Of a stretch of 64,000 bases of DNA, positions 7,410-15,977 are shown piece after piece (positions within the stretch are counted from its first letter, which is position 1; the number at the start of each line of letters is the position of its first letter). Made by a program: the position numbers and the translations under genes. The notes below the pieces were generated by a model. It was not told the DNA's origin, made no database searches, and saw nothing but the letters and a program-made list of their open reading frames with translations. Location of the stretch: assembly GCF_007752535.1 (NCBI RefSeq), contig NZ_CP036426.1:558001-622000 (forward strand). Direction: 5' to 3'. Source of the DNA: Tautonia plasticadhaerens (lineage in GTDB: Bacteria; Planctomycetota; Planctomycetia; Isosphaerales; Isosphaeraceae).

Positions 7410-10400
7410 TCACTCGGACGACTGGCCGACCTCGACGGTCAGGGCCATGACGAGCGGGGCCGTGTCATCCTCGCCCTTGAGCAGTTCGATCGTGTCGATC
7501 CGCGCGGTGGGGTTCCCCGGCTCGATGGCGAGGTAGCGGAGCTGCCTGCCCCGGGGCTCGAAGGCGAGGGCGGAGCCGGGGACGTCGGCTCGTCGGGCGT
7601 AGTCGGCGATGTGGACGCCGTTGCGCAGCGGGTGGTCCTCGGTCGACCCGTCGGCGTAGTGGAGGCGGACGATCATCGAGACCGACTCCTCCGCGCTGTA
7701 CGGGAAGGCCCACCCGCCGACGCCGCCGAGCAGGTGGATCCGGGAGGCCGGCGCGTTGACCGGCAACGAGACGGACCGGGGCATCTCCGGCGGGATCCGG
7801 CCCTGCGGGGCGTGCAGCAGGATCGCGTTCGGGACCTGACCGTCCCGGGGGTCGACGAGCTGGAAGGGGATGCCCTCGAAGGTCTTGGTCGACCAGTCGT
7901 CGAAGACGATCCGCTCGGCCCGGGAATCCTCGTCGTAGAACATGCCCCGGGTGGTGACGACGCTGGCGGCCTTGCGGAGGTCGAGCGGCAGGTACTTGCC
8001 CGGCCGGGTGAGGAAGGCCATCAGGTCGGCGAGCTGCTCGGGGGTCGCCTGGGCCTCGAAGCCCTCGGGCATGAGCGACTTCTGCGAGGCGATGAACTCG
8101 TCGACGTCGTCCCGGAGGATCGTCTGCGACTTGCCCTCGACGTCGATCAGCTCCAGCGAGGTCCTCGTCTCCGAGGCGAGCAGGCCGCTGAGGATCCGGC
8201 CGTCGATCGTGGCGACGGTGTACTGGACATAGTTGCCCTCGACGCTCCGGCTAGGGTCGAGGATGTGGATGAGCAGCTCCTCGGCGGGATGTGCGGCCAT
8301 GCCGGTGAGGTCGGGGCCGACCTTGCCCCCCTCCCCCGAGTGCACGTGGCACTTCGAGCAGAGCTGCTCGTACACCGCCTTGCCCGCGGCCGGGTCGCCG
8401 CCGGCGAGGATGACCGGGGCGAGCTGGTCGATGACGCGCTGGCGGTCGGGATTCGGCAGGCCGCCGCCGGCGGCCATCAGGGTCTTCGCCCGGTCGGCGA
8501 CGGCCGGGTCGGGATGGTCGGACAGGGACCGCTTCTGGTCGAGCGCGAGCTGGCCGATGGGGATGGCGCCGGTTTCGATGCCGTCGAGCAGGGCCGTCGC
8601 CCAGTCGGCGCGGCCGAGCAGGACGCGGCGGGCCTCGTCCTGGACGCCCGGGGTGAGGGTCGCATACGCGTCGACGATCACCGATCCGACCTCGGGGGCC
8701 TCGCTCCGGGAGAGGGCCGAGACGAGGCCGGCGGCGAGGGTCGGGGGCGTCTGTGGCGTGATCAGGGACAGGAGATCCTCGGCGGCCTCGGGGTCGTCCC
8801 CCTTGAAGATGACGAGCTGTCGAGCGGCGTCGAGGCGGGCCTCCTCGGGGCGGGCCGGGTCGGAGGCGGCGTCGAGCAGGGTGTCGGCGACCTGGGCCGT
8901 GTACTGCTCGAAGCCGGGGATGCCCCAGCGATTGACCAGGCCGACGAGCTGGCCCCTGGAGTCCGGCGGCAGGTCGGCGATCAGTGCGCCGAGGGACTCG
9001 ACGGCATCCCCGCCCAGCTCGGCGGGTCGGTCTTCCGGCCAGCCCCGGGCCAGGCCGGAGATGACGGCCCGGGCGACGTCCGGGGAGGCTCCGTCCAGCC
9101 TCGCCAGCAGGGTGCCGACCCGGTCGGCCGGGGCGCCCCGGGCGAAGTGCTCGGCGACGCGGTCGGTGACCTCGGCGACGATCGGGGCCGGGGGGCCGTC
9201 GAAGGCCCGGGAGGCGATCGCCTCCAGGAACGGGCCGGCGTGCCCGGCGGCGGCGGCGGTGGCCGCGTGGCCGAGCCAGCGGTCGCCGTCGAAGGAGCCG
9301 GAGGCCATCGCGTCGACGATCGCCCCGGCGGCCTCGGGCGACTCGGGCCGCCCCGAGAGGGCGAGCAAGGCCGAGAGGCGGACCTGGGGATCCTCGTCGG
9401 TCAGCAGGGAGGCCTCGAGGATCGCCCCGGTCGACTCGTCGGCGTCTTCCGGCAGGACCCTGGCGGCGTTCAGGCGGACCCCGGCCGACGGGTGCCCGAG
9501 CGCCGAGACGGCGGCGGCCGTCGCCTCGGGGACCGAGCCGTCGAGGGCCCCCAGGCCGTGGAGGGCCCAAAGGGCGTGGATCGCCCCCGGGTTCAGGCCG
9601 ATGGCGTCGACCGAGCGGTCGCCGGCCAGGCCGACGAGCGCGGGGACCACGTCACGATCGCCCCGCTCGACGAGGAGGCGCTGGGCGTGCAGGCGCCAGA
9701 ACATGTTGTCGTGGGCCAGCGCCGAGACGAGGCCCTCGGGGTCCTCCGGGTCGAGTTCCATCGGCTCGGCCGGCGGGGCGCCGTCGTAGACGACCCGGTA
9801 GATGCGGCCGTGGGTCTTGTCCCGGAGCGGGGTCTCGTAGGCATTCCCCCCGCCCGTCTCGAAGCCCTGGGGCGTGGGGTTGTGCTGGACGATGTAGTTG
9901 TACCAGTCGATGACCCAGACGTGCCCGTCGGGGCCGACCTCGGCCGTGATGGGGGCGGTCCACTCGTCGTCGCTGGCGAGCAGGTTCCAGCCGTAGTGCG
10001 AGGCGAAGTCGGTGCCCCTGGGCTCCAGGGTGAAGGTGGCGGCGAGGTGGCCGGTCGGCTCGGCGACGAAGGCGGTCGAGTTCCAGTAGTGGTCCGGATA
10101 GGTCCTGGCCGTGTAGAGGGCATGCCCGGCGGCGGCGGTGAAGCCGCCGTGCCAGTCGACCTGGCGGACCTGGTCGGTGACGGGGAAGAAGCGGTTGGAG
10201 TCGGCGATGTTCTCCAGGACGGTCGGCGACCAGCCCCGGACCGCCTCGTAGTAGCGGTTCGGGATCGGCAGGTACACGCTCGGGCAGCCGTTGGCGGTCG
10301 AGCCGAAGAGGAAGCCCTCCTCGCTGAAGCCGACGCCCCAGGAGTTGTTGTTCGTCGATCGGAGGAATTCCAGCTTCGACCCGTCGGGGCGGAAGCGGAA

Positions 10401-11759
10401 GAAGCCCTGGCCGAAGCGGTGCCGCTCGCCGCCGACCTCGCCCCGGAAGGCGGAGTAGCCGACGATCCCGTAGAGCCAGCCGTCCAGCCCGTTACGGAGG
10501 TTGCTCGGGCCGGCGTGCGTGTCGTCGGTGCCCCAGCCGGTGAAGAGGACCTCCCGGGTGTCGGCCCTGTCGTCGCCGTCGGTGTCCTTGAGGAAGAGGG
10601 TGTCGGGGGCCTGGAGGACGACCACGCCGCCGTTGGCGAAGGCGAGGCTCGTGGGGATGTTCAGTCCTTCGGCGAAGACGGTGAACTCGTCGGCGCGGCC
10701 GTCGCCGTCGGTGTCCTCGCAGATGGTGATGCGATCCCGGCCGGCGTTGTCGGCGTTCTTGACGTTGGGGTAGTCGACGCTCTCGGCGATCCAGAGGCGG
10801 CCCCGGTGGTCCCAGGCCATGCAGAGCGGCTTGGAGATCTCGGGCTCGGCGGCGACCAGCTCGGGGTGGAAGCCGCCGGGCACCACGAGGTGCCTGATCG
10901 ATTCCTCGGGCCCCAGCGGCTGTTGCATCCGGGAGATCGGCTCGCCCTGGGTGCCCCAGCGCTCGCCGGGCAGGTAGTTGGGGATGGGGTCGCCGGACTC
11001 GACGTAGGAGAGGGGGGCGAGCCCCTCGGCCACCCGGGGGCGGCTGTCGAACACCTCCCCCTCGCCGGAGGCCCATCGCAGCCCGCGCTCGATCAGGTCC
11101 TGGAAGCCGGGCTCGGTCCAGGTCCGGTGGTCGTGGCCGTAGGCGGTGTAGAAGACGCGGCCCTCGCCGTGGGAGCGGACCCAGGTCCAGGGCTCCCGGC
11201 CCTCGGCGTCGGGCCGGACCTGGAGCAGGTGCTTGTCGTCGTTGTGCTTGGCGTGGACGTAGGTCTCGTCCCAGGTCCGGAAGGGCTCGAAGCCCGTCAT
11301 GACGGGGTGGCTCGGGTCGACGATCTCCGTGTCGAACTCGCCGGTGCCGTGCCGGAGGAACTGGGCGCCCACCAGCTCGACGTACCTCGGCGAGTTCAGG
11401 AAGCAGAACGAGGCGCAGTGGATCGGCACGAAGCCGCCGCCCGAGGAGACGTAGTCGAGCAGCGCCTCCTCCTGCGCGGGCTCGATCGCCTCGATGTTCG
11501 CGTAGATGATGAGCGCGTCATAATTGCCGAGCGTGTCGGGGTCGAGGGCCGAGTCGAGGTCCTCGGTGTAGGTCACGTCGATCCCCCGGCCGGCCATGAC
11601 GGGGATGAGCTGGGCGGCGCGCTCGGCGGGGCGGTGGTGGCCCCGGTCGCCGAGGAAGAGGACCGTGAGCGGTCCACCGGGGGCCGCCCCCGCATCGGCC
11701 GCCGGGAGGGCCCGGGGCGGCAGGACGAGTGCCGAGGCGATCAGGAAATGGCGGAGCAT
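7410..11759 (-). CDS. ThuA + PVC-type membrane-bound dehydrogenase + HEAT + cytochrome c protein
   Basis: A 1449-residue exported multidomain protein. The signal peptide is MLRHFLIASALVLPPRALPA. Residues about 30-245 form a ThuA-like (trehalose-utilisation/glutamine-amidotransferase fold) domain. About 270-720 is the PVC-type dehydrogenase beta-propeller, with CEDTDGDGRADEFTVF and repeated DTDGDDRAD motifs. HEAT-like helical repeats follow (about 720-1100), then a cytochrome c domain with C1134-S-K-C-H1138, and a C-terminal beta domain. I chose the ATG at 11759 because GGAGGA lies about 12 bases upstream; the open frame beyond it overlaps the HEAT gene and is not protein-like. The family is associated with periplasmic sugar or polysaccharide oxidation in Planctomycetes/Verrucomicrobia; the substrate here is unknown. 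Confidence 0.88.
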   Translation of the reverse strand: MLRHFLIASALVLPPRALPAADAGAAPGGPLTVLFLGDRGHHRPAERAAQLIPVMAGRGIDVTYTEDLDSALDPDTLGNYDALIIYANIEAIEPAQEEALLDYVSSGGGFVPIHCASFCFLNSPRYVELVGAQFLRHGTGEFDTEIVDPSHPVMTGFEPFRTWDETYVHAKHNDDKHLLQVRPDAEGREPWTWVRSHGEGRVFYTAYGHDHRTWTEPGFQDLIERGLRWASGEGEVFDSRPRVAEGLAPLSYVESGDPIPNYLPGERWGTQGEPISRMQQPLGPEESIRHLVVPGGFHPELVAAEPEISKPLCMAWDHRGRLWIAESVDYPNVKNADNAGRDRITICEDTDGDGRADEFTVFAEGLNIPTSLAFANGGVVVLQAPDTLFLKDTDGDDRADTREVLFTGWGTDDTHAGPSNLRNGLDGWLYGIVGYSAFRGEVGGERHRFGQGFFRFRPDGSKLEFLRSTNNNSWGVGFSEEGFLFGSTANGCPSVYLPIPNRYYEAVRGWSPTVLENIADSNRFFPVTDQVRQVDWHGGFTAAAGHALYTARTYPDHYWNSTAFVAEPTGHLAATFTLEPRGTDFASHYGWNLLASDDEWTAPITAEVGPDGHVWVIDWYNYIVQHNPTPQGFETGGGNAYETPLRDKTHGRIYRVVYDGAPPAEPMELDPEDPEGLVSALAHDNMFWRLHAQRLLVERGDRDVVPALVGLAGDRSVDAIGLNPGAIHALWALHGLGALDGSVPEATAAAVSALGHPSAGVRLNAARVLPEDADESTGAILEASLLTDEDPQVRLSALLALSGRPESPEAAGAIVDAMASGSFDGDRWLGHAATAAAAGHAGPFLEAIASRAFDGPPAPIVAEVTDRVAEHFARGAPADRVGTLLARLDGASPDVARAVISGLARGWPEDRPAELGGDAVESLGALIADLPPDSRGQLVGLVNRWGIPGFEQYTAQVADTLLDAASDPARPEEARLDAARQLVIFKGDDPEAAEDLLSLITPQTPPTLAAGLVSALSRSEAPEVGSVIVDAYATLTPGVQDEARRVLLGRADWATALLDGIETGAIPIGQLALDQKRSLSDHPDPAVADRAKTLMAAGGGLPNPDRQRVIDQLAPVILAGGDPAAGKAVYEQLCSKCHVHSGEGGKVGPDLTGMAAHPAEELLIHILDPSRSVEGNYVQYTVATIDGRILSGLLASETRTSLELIDVEGKSQTILRDDVDEFIASQKSLMPEGFEAQATPEQLADLMAFLTRPGKYLPLDLRKAASVVTTRGMFYDEDSRAERIVFDDWSTKTFEGIPFQLVDPRDGQVPNAILLHAPQGRIPPEMPRSVSLPVNAPASRIHLLGGVGGWAFPYSAEESVSMIVRLHYADGSTEDHPLRNGVHIADYARRADVPGSALAFEPRGRQLRYLAIEPGNPTARIDTIELLKGEDDTAPLVMALTVEVGQSSE

Positions 11760-11827
11760 CTCGGATGGTTCCTCCGGAGTCGGAAGTCGAGAGGTGCGCG
11801 AGGTGGCTCGGGGCGGATCGACCCATT

Positions 11828-13996
11828 CTAATCGAGATCGCCCTCGATTTGCGCCAGGGCGGCCTCGGCCTGGGCGCGGACCTCCTCGCTCGGGTCGTCC
11901 CGGAGGCCATCCAGGGCGGGGATCGCATCCCGGGCCGACGGGCCGGCGAGGGGGATGAACCGGGCGGCCAGCAGCCGGACGGCCTCCTGCTCGTGCCCCA
12001 GCAGGTCGATCAGCTCGGGGACCGACCCGGGGTCCGGGCCGGTCCGCTCGAACCTGCGGAGCGATCGCTCGACCGATCGGCGGTCCTCCTCCCGGGACGC
12101 GGAGGCGATCAGGTCCGGGACGAAGATGGCCGCGTCGGGGCCGAGCCGCTGGATGGCGCGTCGGGCCGAGGAGCGGACCTCCTCGTCGTCGTCGCCGAGG
12201 GCCTTCGAGAGGGGAGGTCGGGCGGCGGAGGCGTCGGGGGCCGAGGCCCCGACGGCCAGGGCGGCGGCCTGGCGGACCCCGGGGTCCTCGTCGTCCAGGA
12301 GCGGGGAGAGGCGATCGAAGGCGGGCCGGGCGGCGCGGCCCAGCTCCGAGAGGGTCCGGGCGGCCGTGGCCCGGAGGCCCGGGGAAGGATCGGAGAGCAT
12401 CGAGGCGAGCGCGGGCACGGCCTCGGAGGCGGCGCCGCCGTGGCTGGAGATCAGCTCGGCGGCGGCGAGCCGGACCGACGGATCCGAAGCCTGCAAGGCC
12501 CCGATGGCGGCGGGTAGCGCGGACCTCCCGGCCGGCCCGAGGGCGCGAAGCGCATCGAGTGCGGGACGTTGGACGCGGGGGTCGTCGTCGTCGATCAGGG
12601 CGGAGAGGTCGGCCAGGAGGCGATCGTCCCGGGGGGCGGACCGGACGAGGAACTCGAGGGCCCAGAGGCGGATCCCGGCCGACTCGTCGCCGAGCGCCTC
12701 CCGGACGGCCGGGACGGCGGATCGGGCCCGGGGGCCGAGGTCGACGAGGGCGGCGAGCACGTCGACGCGGACGTCGGGATCCCCGTCCCGGAGCGACGAG
12801 AGCAGCAGGGGGACGGCCTCCGGCGAGGCGGGGCGCATCCGGCCGAGGGCGAGGGCTGCCCCTCGACGGACCCGGGGATCGGGGTCCTCGATCGCCCGGG
12901 CGAGCGTCCCGGGGGCCGACCGGCCGACCTCGGCAAGGGCGTCGGCGATCGGGCCGACGGGGCTGTCGGCGACCCGGAGGGCGTCGACCAGGACCGGGGT
13001 CGCCTCGGGCCCGAGGGAGGTGAGCAGGTACGAGGCGACCCGGGCCGCCTCCTCGTCCCCGGAACCCAGCATCGAGGTCAGCGTCGGGACCAGGTCCGGG
13101 ATCAGGCCCGGCCGGTCGGCGAGCACGCCCGCCGCCTCGAGTCGAATCCCCTCGCCGGGATCCCGGAGGAGCGTGTCGAGCAGGGCTCGGAGCTGTTCCT
13201 CCGGCAGGTCGAGCCGGCCGAGGGCGGCACCCGCTGCCGCCCGGACGCCGGGCGAGGGGTCGTCGAGGTGGTCGAGGATCGCCAATCGGACCCGGTCGTC
13301 CGGATCCTCGACCCGCCCCAGCGCCTCGACGGCCAGGGGGCGGGCGTCGTCGTTCCCCTCGGTCGCGGCCTCGATCAGCGGGCCGACGGCGTCGGGGCCG
13401 ATCCGGCCGAGGGCCGTCGCGGCCTCCCGGGCGATCCGGTCGCGCTCGTCGCCGAGCAGGGGGATCAGGTCCGGGACGGCCGGCGAGGCGTCGGGTCCGA
13501 TCCGGCCGAGGGCCATCGCGGCCTCGGCCCGGACGTTCTCCCGGTCCTCTCCCAGCAGCCCCCGGAGCGCCTCGACCGCGGGGGCGCCGATGGCGGCCAG
13601 CGCCAGGGCGGACCGGTAGTCCTGGTGCGTCTCCTCCCGGCGACGGCCGCCGTAGTCGGATTGCAGGGTGTGGACGAGGGCGGGGATGGCCGGCTCGGCG
13701 TTCGGGCCGAGGGCGGTGACGATGTCGAGCACGATGAGGCGGACTTGGCCGTCCTCCTCGTCCCTCAGCGATTCGATGAGGGCGGGCAGCGCGGCGACCT
13801 GGGTCTCCCGGTCGGAGGCGAAGAGGGCCTTCGCGGCGTCCCGGCGGAGGTCGACCGGGCCGTCCGGGCGTCGCAGATCCGCCATCAGCTCGGCCGCCCG
13901 GACTGTTTCCGGTGGCTCCTGGTCCGTGCCAGTCGAGGAGGGCAGCATCCAGTGGGAGAGCACGAGGAGCACCCGGAACAGTTCGGGGATTGGCAC
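11828..13996 (-). CDS. HEAT-repeat protein, probably exported
   Basis: About 722 residues, almost entirely PBS-lyase-type HEAT repeats. Helical pairs of about 31-37 residues recur with motifs such as AAMALGRIGPDASPAVP and AATALGRIGPDAVGPL, about 18 units. The GTG at 13996 is preferred: it has GGAG about 8 bases upstream and begins a hydrophobic segment (LFRVLLVLSHWMLPSS) that could be a signal peptide or anchor. An ATG further in gives a shorter form, and the longest frame would overlap the upstream gene. HEAT arrays are protein-binding scaffolds. Its place directly upstream of a protein that also contains HEAT repeats and a cytochrome suggests a structural partner, but this is inference. Confidence 0.8.
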   Translation of the reverse strand: MPIPELFRVLLVLSHWMLPSSTGTDQEPPETVRAAELMADLRRPDGPVDLRRDAAKALFASDRETQVAALPALIESLRDEEDGQVRLIVLDIVTALGPNAEPAIPALVHTLQSDYGGRRREETHQDYRSALALAAIGAPAVEALRGLLGEDRENVRAEAAMALGRIGPDASPAVPDLIPLLGDERDRIAREAATALGRIGPDAVGPLIEAATEGNDDARPLAVEALGRVEDPDDRVRLAILDHLDDPSPGVRAAAGAALGRLDLPEEQLRALLDTLLRDPGEGIRLEAAGVLADRPGLIPDLVPTLTSMLGSGDEEAARVASYLLTSLGPEATPVLVDALRVADSPVGPIADALAEVGRSAPGTLARAIEDPDPRVRRGAALALGRMRPASPEAVPLLLSSLRDGDPDVRVDVLAALVDLGPRARSAVPAVREALGDESAGIRLWALEFLVRSAPRDDRLLADLSALIDDDDPRVQRPALDALRALGPAGRSALPAAIGALQASDPSVRLAAAELISSHGGAASEAVPALASMLSDPSPGLRATAARTLSELGRAARPAFDRLSPLLDDEDPGVRQAAALAVGASAPDASAARPPLSKALGDDDEEVRSSARRAIQRLGPDAAIFVPDLIASASREEDRRSVERSLRRFERTGPDPGSVPELIDLLGHEQEAVRLLAARFIPLAGPSARDAIPALDGLRDDPSEEVRAQAEAALAQIEGDLD

Positions 13997-14055
13997 GGCC
14001 AGACTCCGCCAAGATGCGAATGCGAGGAAGACGCTCGGGTCGGATGTGAGTCGGT

Positions 14056-14346
14056 TCAGCGACCGGGTTGCTTGAAGATTGCCACGCCGGGCAGGTCGCC
14101 GCAAGATTCCCAGTCGTCCCGGCCCAGCTCGTCGAACCGTGATTCGAACGCGGTGGCCGTCTGGCCGCCTTCCTGCCGCAAGGCCTGCTGGGCGTCGACC
14201 ACGTCGGAGAGGATCAGGACGCGATATTCCCAGCTGGGCACGACCTCGTCCGAAGCCTGGGGGGCACCACCCTGGGCGAGGCCGGAGGAGAACCAGGCCG
14301 CGACCAGGGCCGCGGCGACGACCGCGAGGGGGATGGCTCGTCTCAT
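14056..14346 (-). CDS. Small exported hypothetical protein
   Basis: A 96-residue protein with a clear signal peptide (MRRAIPLAVVAAALVAAWF, then SSGLAQG). The mature part is about 70 residues with the core SWEYRVLILSDVVDAQQAL and a C-terminal DDWESCGDLPGVAIFKQPGR. It resembles the small DUF4177-like fold, in which a W-E-Y-x-V strand opens the domain and a W-E strand closes it, but I cannot assign it firmly. It lies between the DUF1552 gene and the HEAT gene on the same strand. Confidence 0.6.
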   Translation of the reverse strand: MRRAIPLAVVAAALVAAWFSSGLAQGGAPQASDEVVPSWEYRVLILSDVVDAQQALRQEGGQTATAFESRFDELGRDDWESCGDLPGVAIFKQPGR

Positions 14347-14551
14347 CGGGCTGGTCCGCGTGGAGGCGCCGCGTGCCGTGGGATGATCGCCTCGAATGGT
14401 GCGGACGCCCCGCCTGCTCCCGTTGGAGGGAAGCGGCGGGGCGAGGCTCGCGTCTCGGGGCGTGCGGGACATCCGGGAGGGCGGCTCTCGACTGGGGGCT
14501 GCTTCGCGGACCCCGGCCACCCGAAGGATCGGCGATCCCGGCGATTCGGGA

Positions 14552-15901
14552 TCAGACCGCCAGGCCGGGGAGCGGCTCGGTGCTGTCGCCGAAGCGGTCG
14601 ACGGGGACTCCGGCCTGCTGGAGCATGGTCAGCAGCAGGTTGGCCATGGGGGTCTCCTCGCGGTAGGCCAGGTGGCGGCCGGTCCGCAGCCTGCCGCCGG
14701 CGGAGCCGACAGTGACGACCGGGAGGTTGACGTGATCGTGGCGGTCGCCGTCGCTGATGCCGCTGCCGTAGAGGATCACCGCGTTATCCAGCAGGGTCGA
14801 ACCGTCGGCCTCCTCGACGGTCATCATCTTCTCGACCATGTAGGCAAGGATCGAGACATGGTAGCGGTCGATCTCGCGGAGCTTGCGGTGCTTCTCCTCC
14901 TCGCCGCCGTGGTGGGAGAGCTCGTGGTGGCCGTCGGTGAAGCCGAGCCAGGGGTAGTTGCGGTCGGTGGCCTCCTTGGTGACCATGAAGCTGGCGGCCC
15001 GGGTGCTGTCGGTCTGGAAGGCCAGGACCATGAGGTCGCACATCAGGCGGAGGTGCTGGTCGAAGTCCTCGGGGATCCCCTCGGGCCGGTCGAAGCCGGT
15101 GCCGGTCAGCTCGGGGGGCGGTGCGGCGTCCTGGATGCGGCGCTCGACCTCGCGGACGCCGGTGAGGTACTGGTCCAGCTTGAGGCGGTCGGCCGAGGAG
15201 ATGCGGTCGCGGACGCGGCGGGCGTCATCCAGGGCGTAGTCGAGGATGGAGCGGCGGTAGAAGTCGCGGTCGGCGACGGTGGAGCGGGCGAGGTCGGCCG
15301 CGCCGTCGGTGAAGAGGCGGTCGAAGACGAGCTTGGGGTTCATCTCGTAGGGGGCCGGCGAGGTGGCCGTCCGCCAGGAGATGTGCGTCTTGTAGGTGCC
15401 GCTGTAGCCGAAGGCGTTGCCGGAGCGGGCCGACTCGCAGCCGAGTTCCAGGCTGGGCAGGCGGGTCTCGCGGCCGACGTGCCGGGCGTAGAGCTGATCG
15501 GCCGAGACGCCGACGCGGACGTCGTCCTGGGAGCGGTAGGCCTGGGCTCCGGTCAGGAAGCTGGCGGCCCCCTGGCCGTGGCCGCAGCCCTCGTCGTCGC
15601 CGTTGACCAGCGCGGTGTTGTGGATCAGGCCGTGGTAGCAGTTCAGGTGGTCCCGGGCGAAGGAGAGCGGCCGGAGCGTCTCGGGCAGGTCGATGAGCGG
15701 TCCGTCGCGGTCGGGGAACCAGCTCGGCAGGTGGACACCGTTGGGGACGTACCAGTAGCACATCCGGACCGGGGGCCCGGCGGCGGAGGCCGAGGCGGCG
15801 TCGGCCGCCCGGGCGACCGGGGAGAGGCTCTCCATCCAGGGCAGCGCCAGGGCCGCCCCCATGCCCCGGAGCACGGCCCGCCGGTCGATCCGATTCCCCA
15901 T
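14552..15901 (-). CDS. DUF1552 domain protein, Tat-exported
   Basis: 449 residues of the DUF1552 family, found mainly in planctomycetes and myxobacteria and usually beside DUF1592/DUF1588 cytochromes, as here. The N-terminus MGNRIDRRAVLRGMGAALAL is Tat-like. Family motifs include CYWYVPNGVH, TGAQAYRSQDDVRVGVSADQ and GFTDGHHELSHHG. The start at 15901 is fixed by AAGGAG 6-8 bases upstream; a TTG six codons earlier would place that site inside the gene. It follows the DUF1592 gene by 76 bases on the same strand, so the two are probably co-transcribed. The catalytic role is undefined; a fold related to phosphatase/sulfatase proteins such as DUF1501 is possible. Confidence 0.87.
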   Translation of the reverse strand: MGNRIDRRAVLRGMGAALALPWMESLSPVARAADAASASAAGPPVRMCYWYVPNGVHLPSWFPDRDGPLIDLPETLRPLSFARDHLNCYHGLIHNTALVNGDDEGCGHGQGAASFLTGAQAYRSQDDVRVGVSADQLYARHVGRETRLPSLELGCESARSGNAFGYSGTYKTHISWRTATSPAPYEMNPKLVFDRLFTDGAADLARSTVADRDFYRRSILDYALDDARRVRDRISSADRLKLDQYLTGVREVERRIQDAAPPPELTGTGFDRPEGIPEDFDQHLRLMCDLMVLAFQTDSTRAASFMVTKEATDRNYPWLGFTDGHHELSHHGGEEEKHRKLREIDRYHVSILAYMVEKMMTVEEADGSTLLDNAVILYGSGISDGDRHDHVNLPVVTVGSAGGRLRTGRHLAYREETPMANLLLTMLQQAGVPVDRFGDSTEPLPGLAV

Positions 15902-15977
15902 GTCATTCTCCTTGATCAAATTCGGTTTGCGATTGATTGATTTAGAGGAATGGACCTCGATCGACCAGGGAGGGTGG

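Noticed and set aside
7392-11831. 1479-residue plus-strand frame opposite the ThuA/PVC dehydrogenase gene
   Set aside because: Repetitive Val/Gly/Asp/Arg text without domains; it mirrors the real minus-strand gene, whose motifs and ribosome-binding site are clear.
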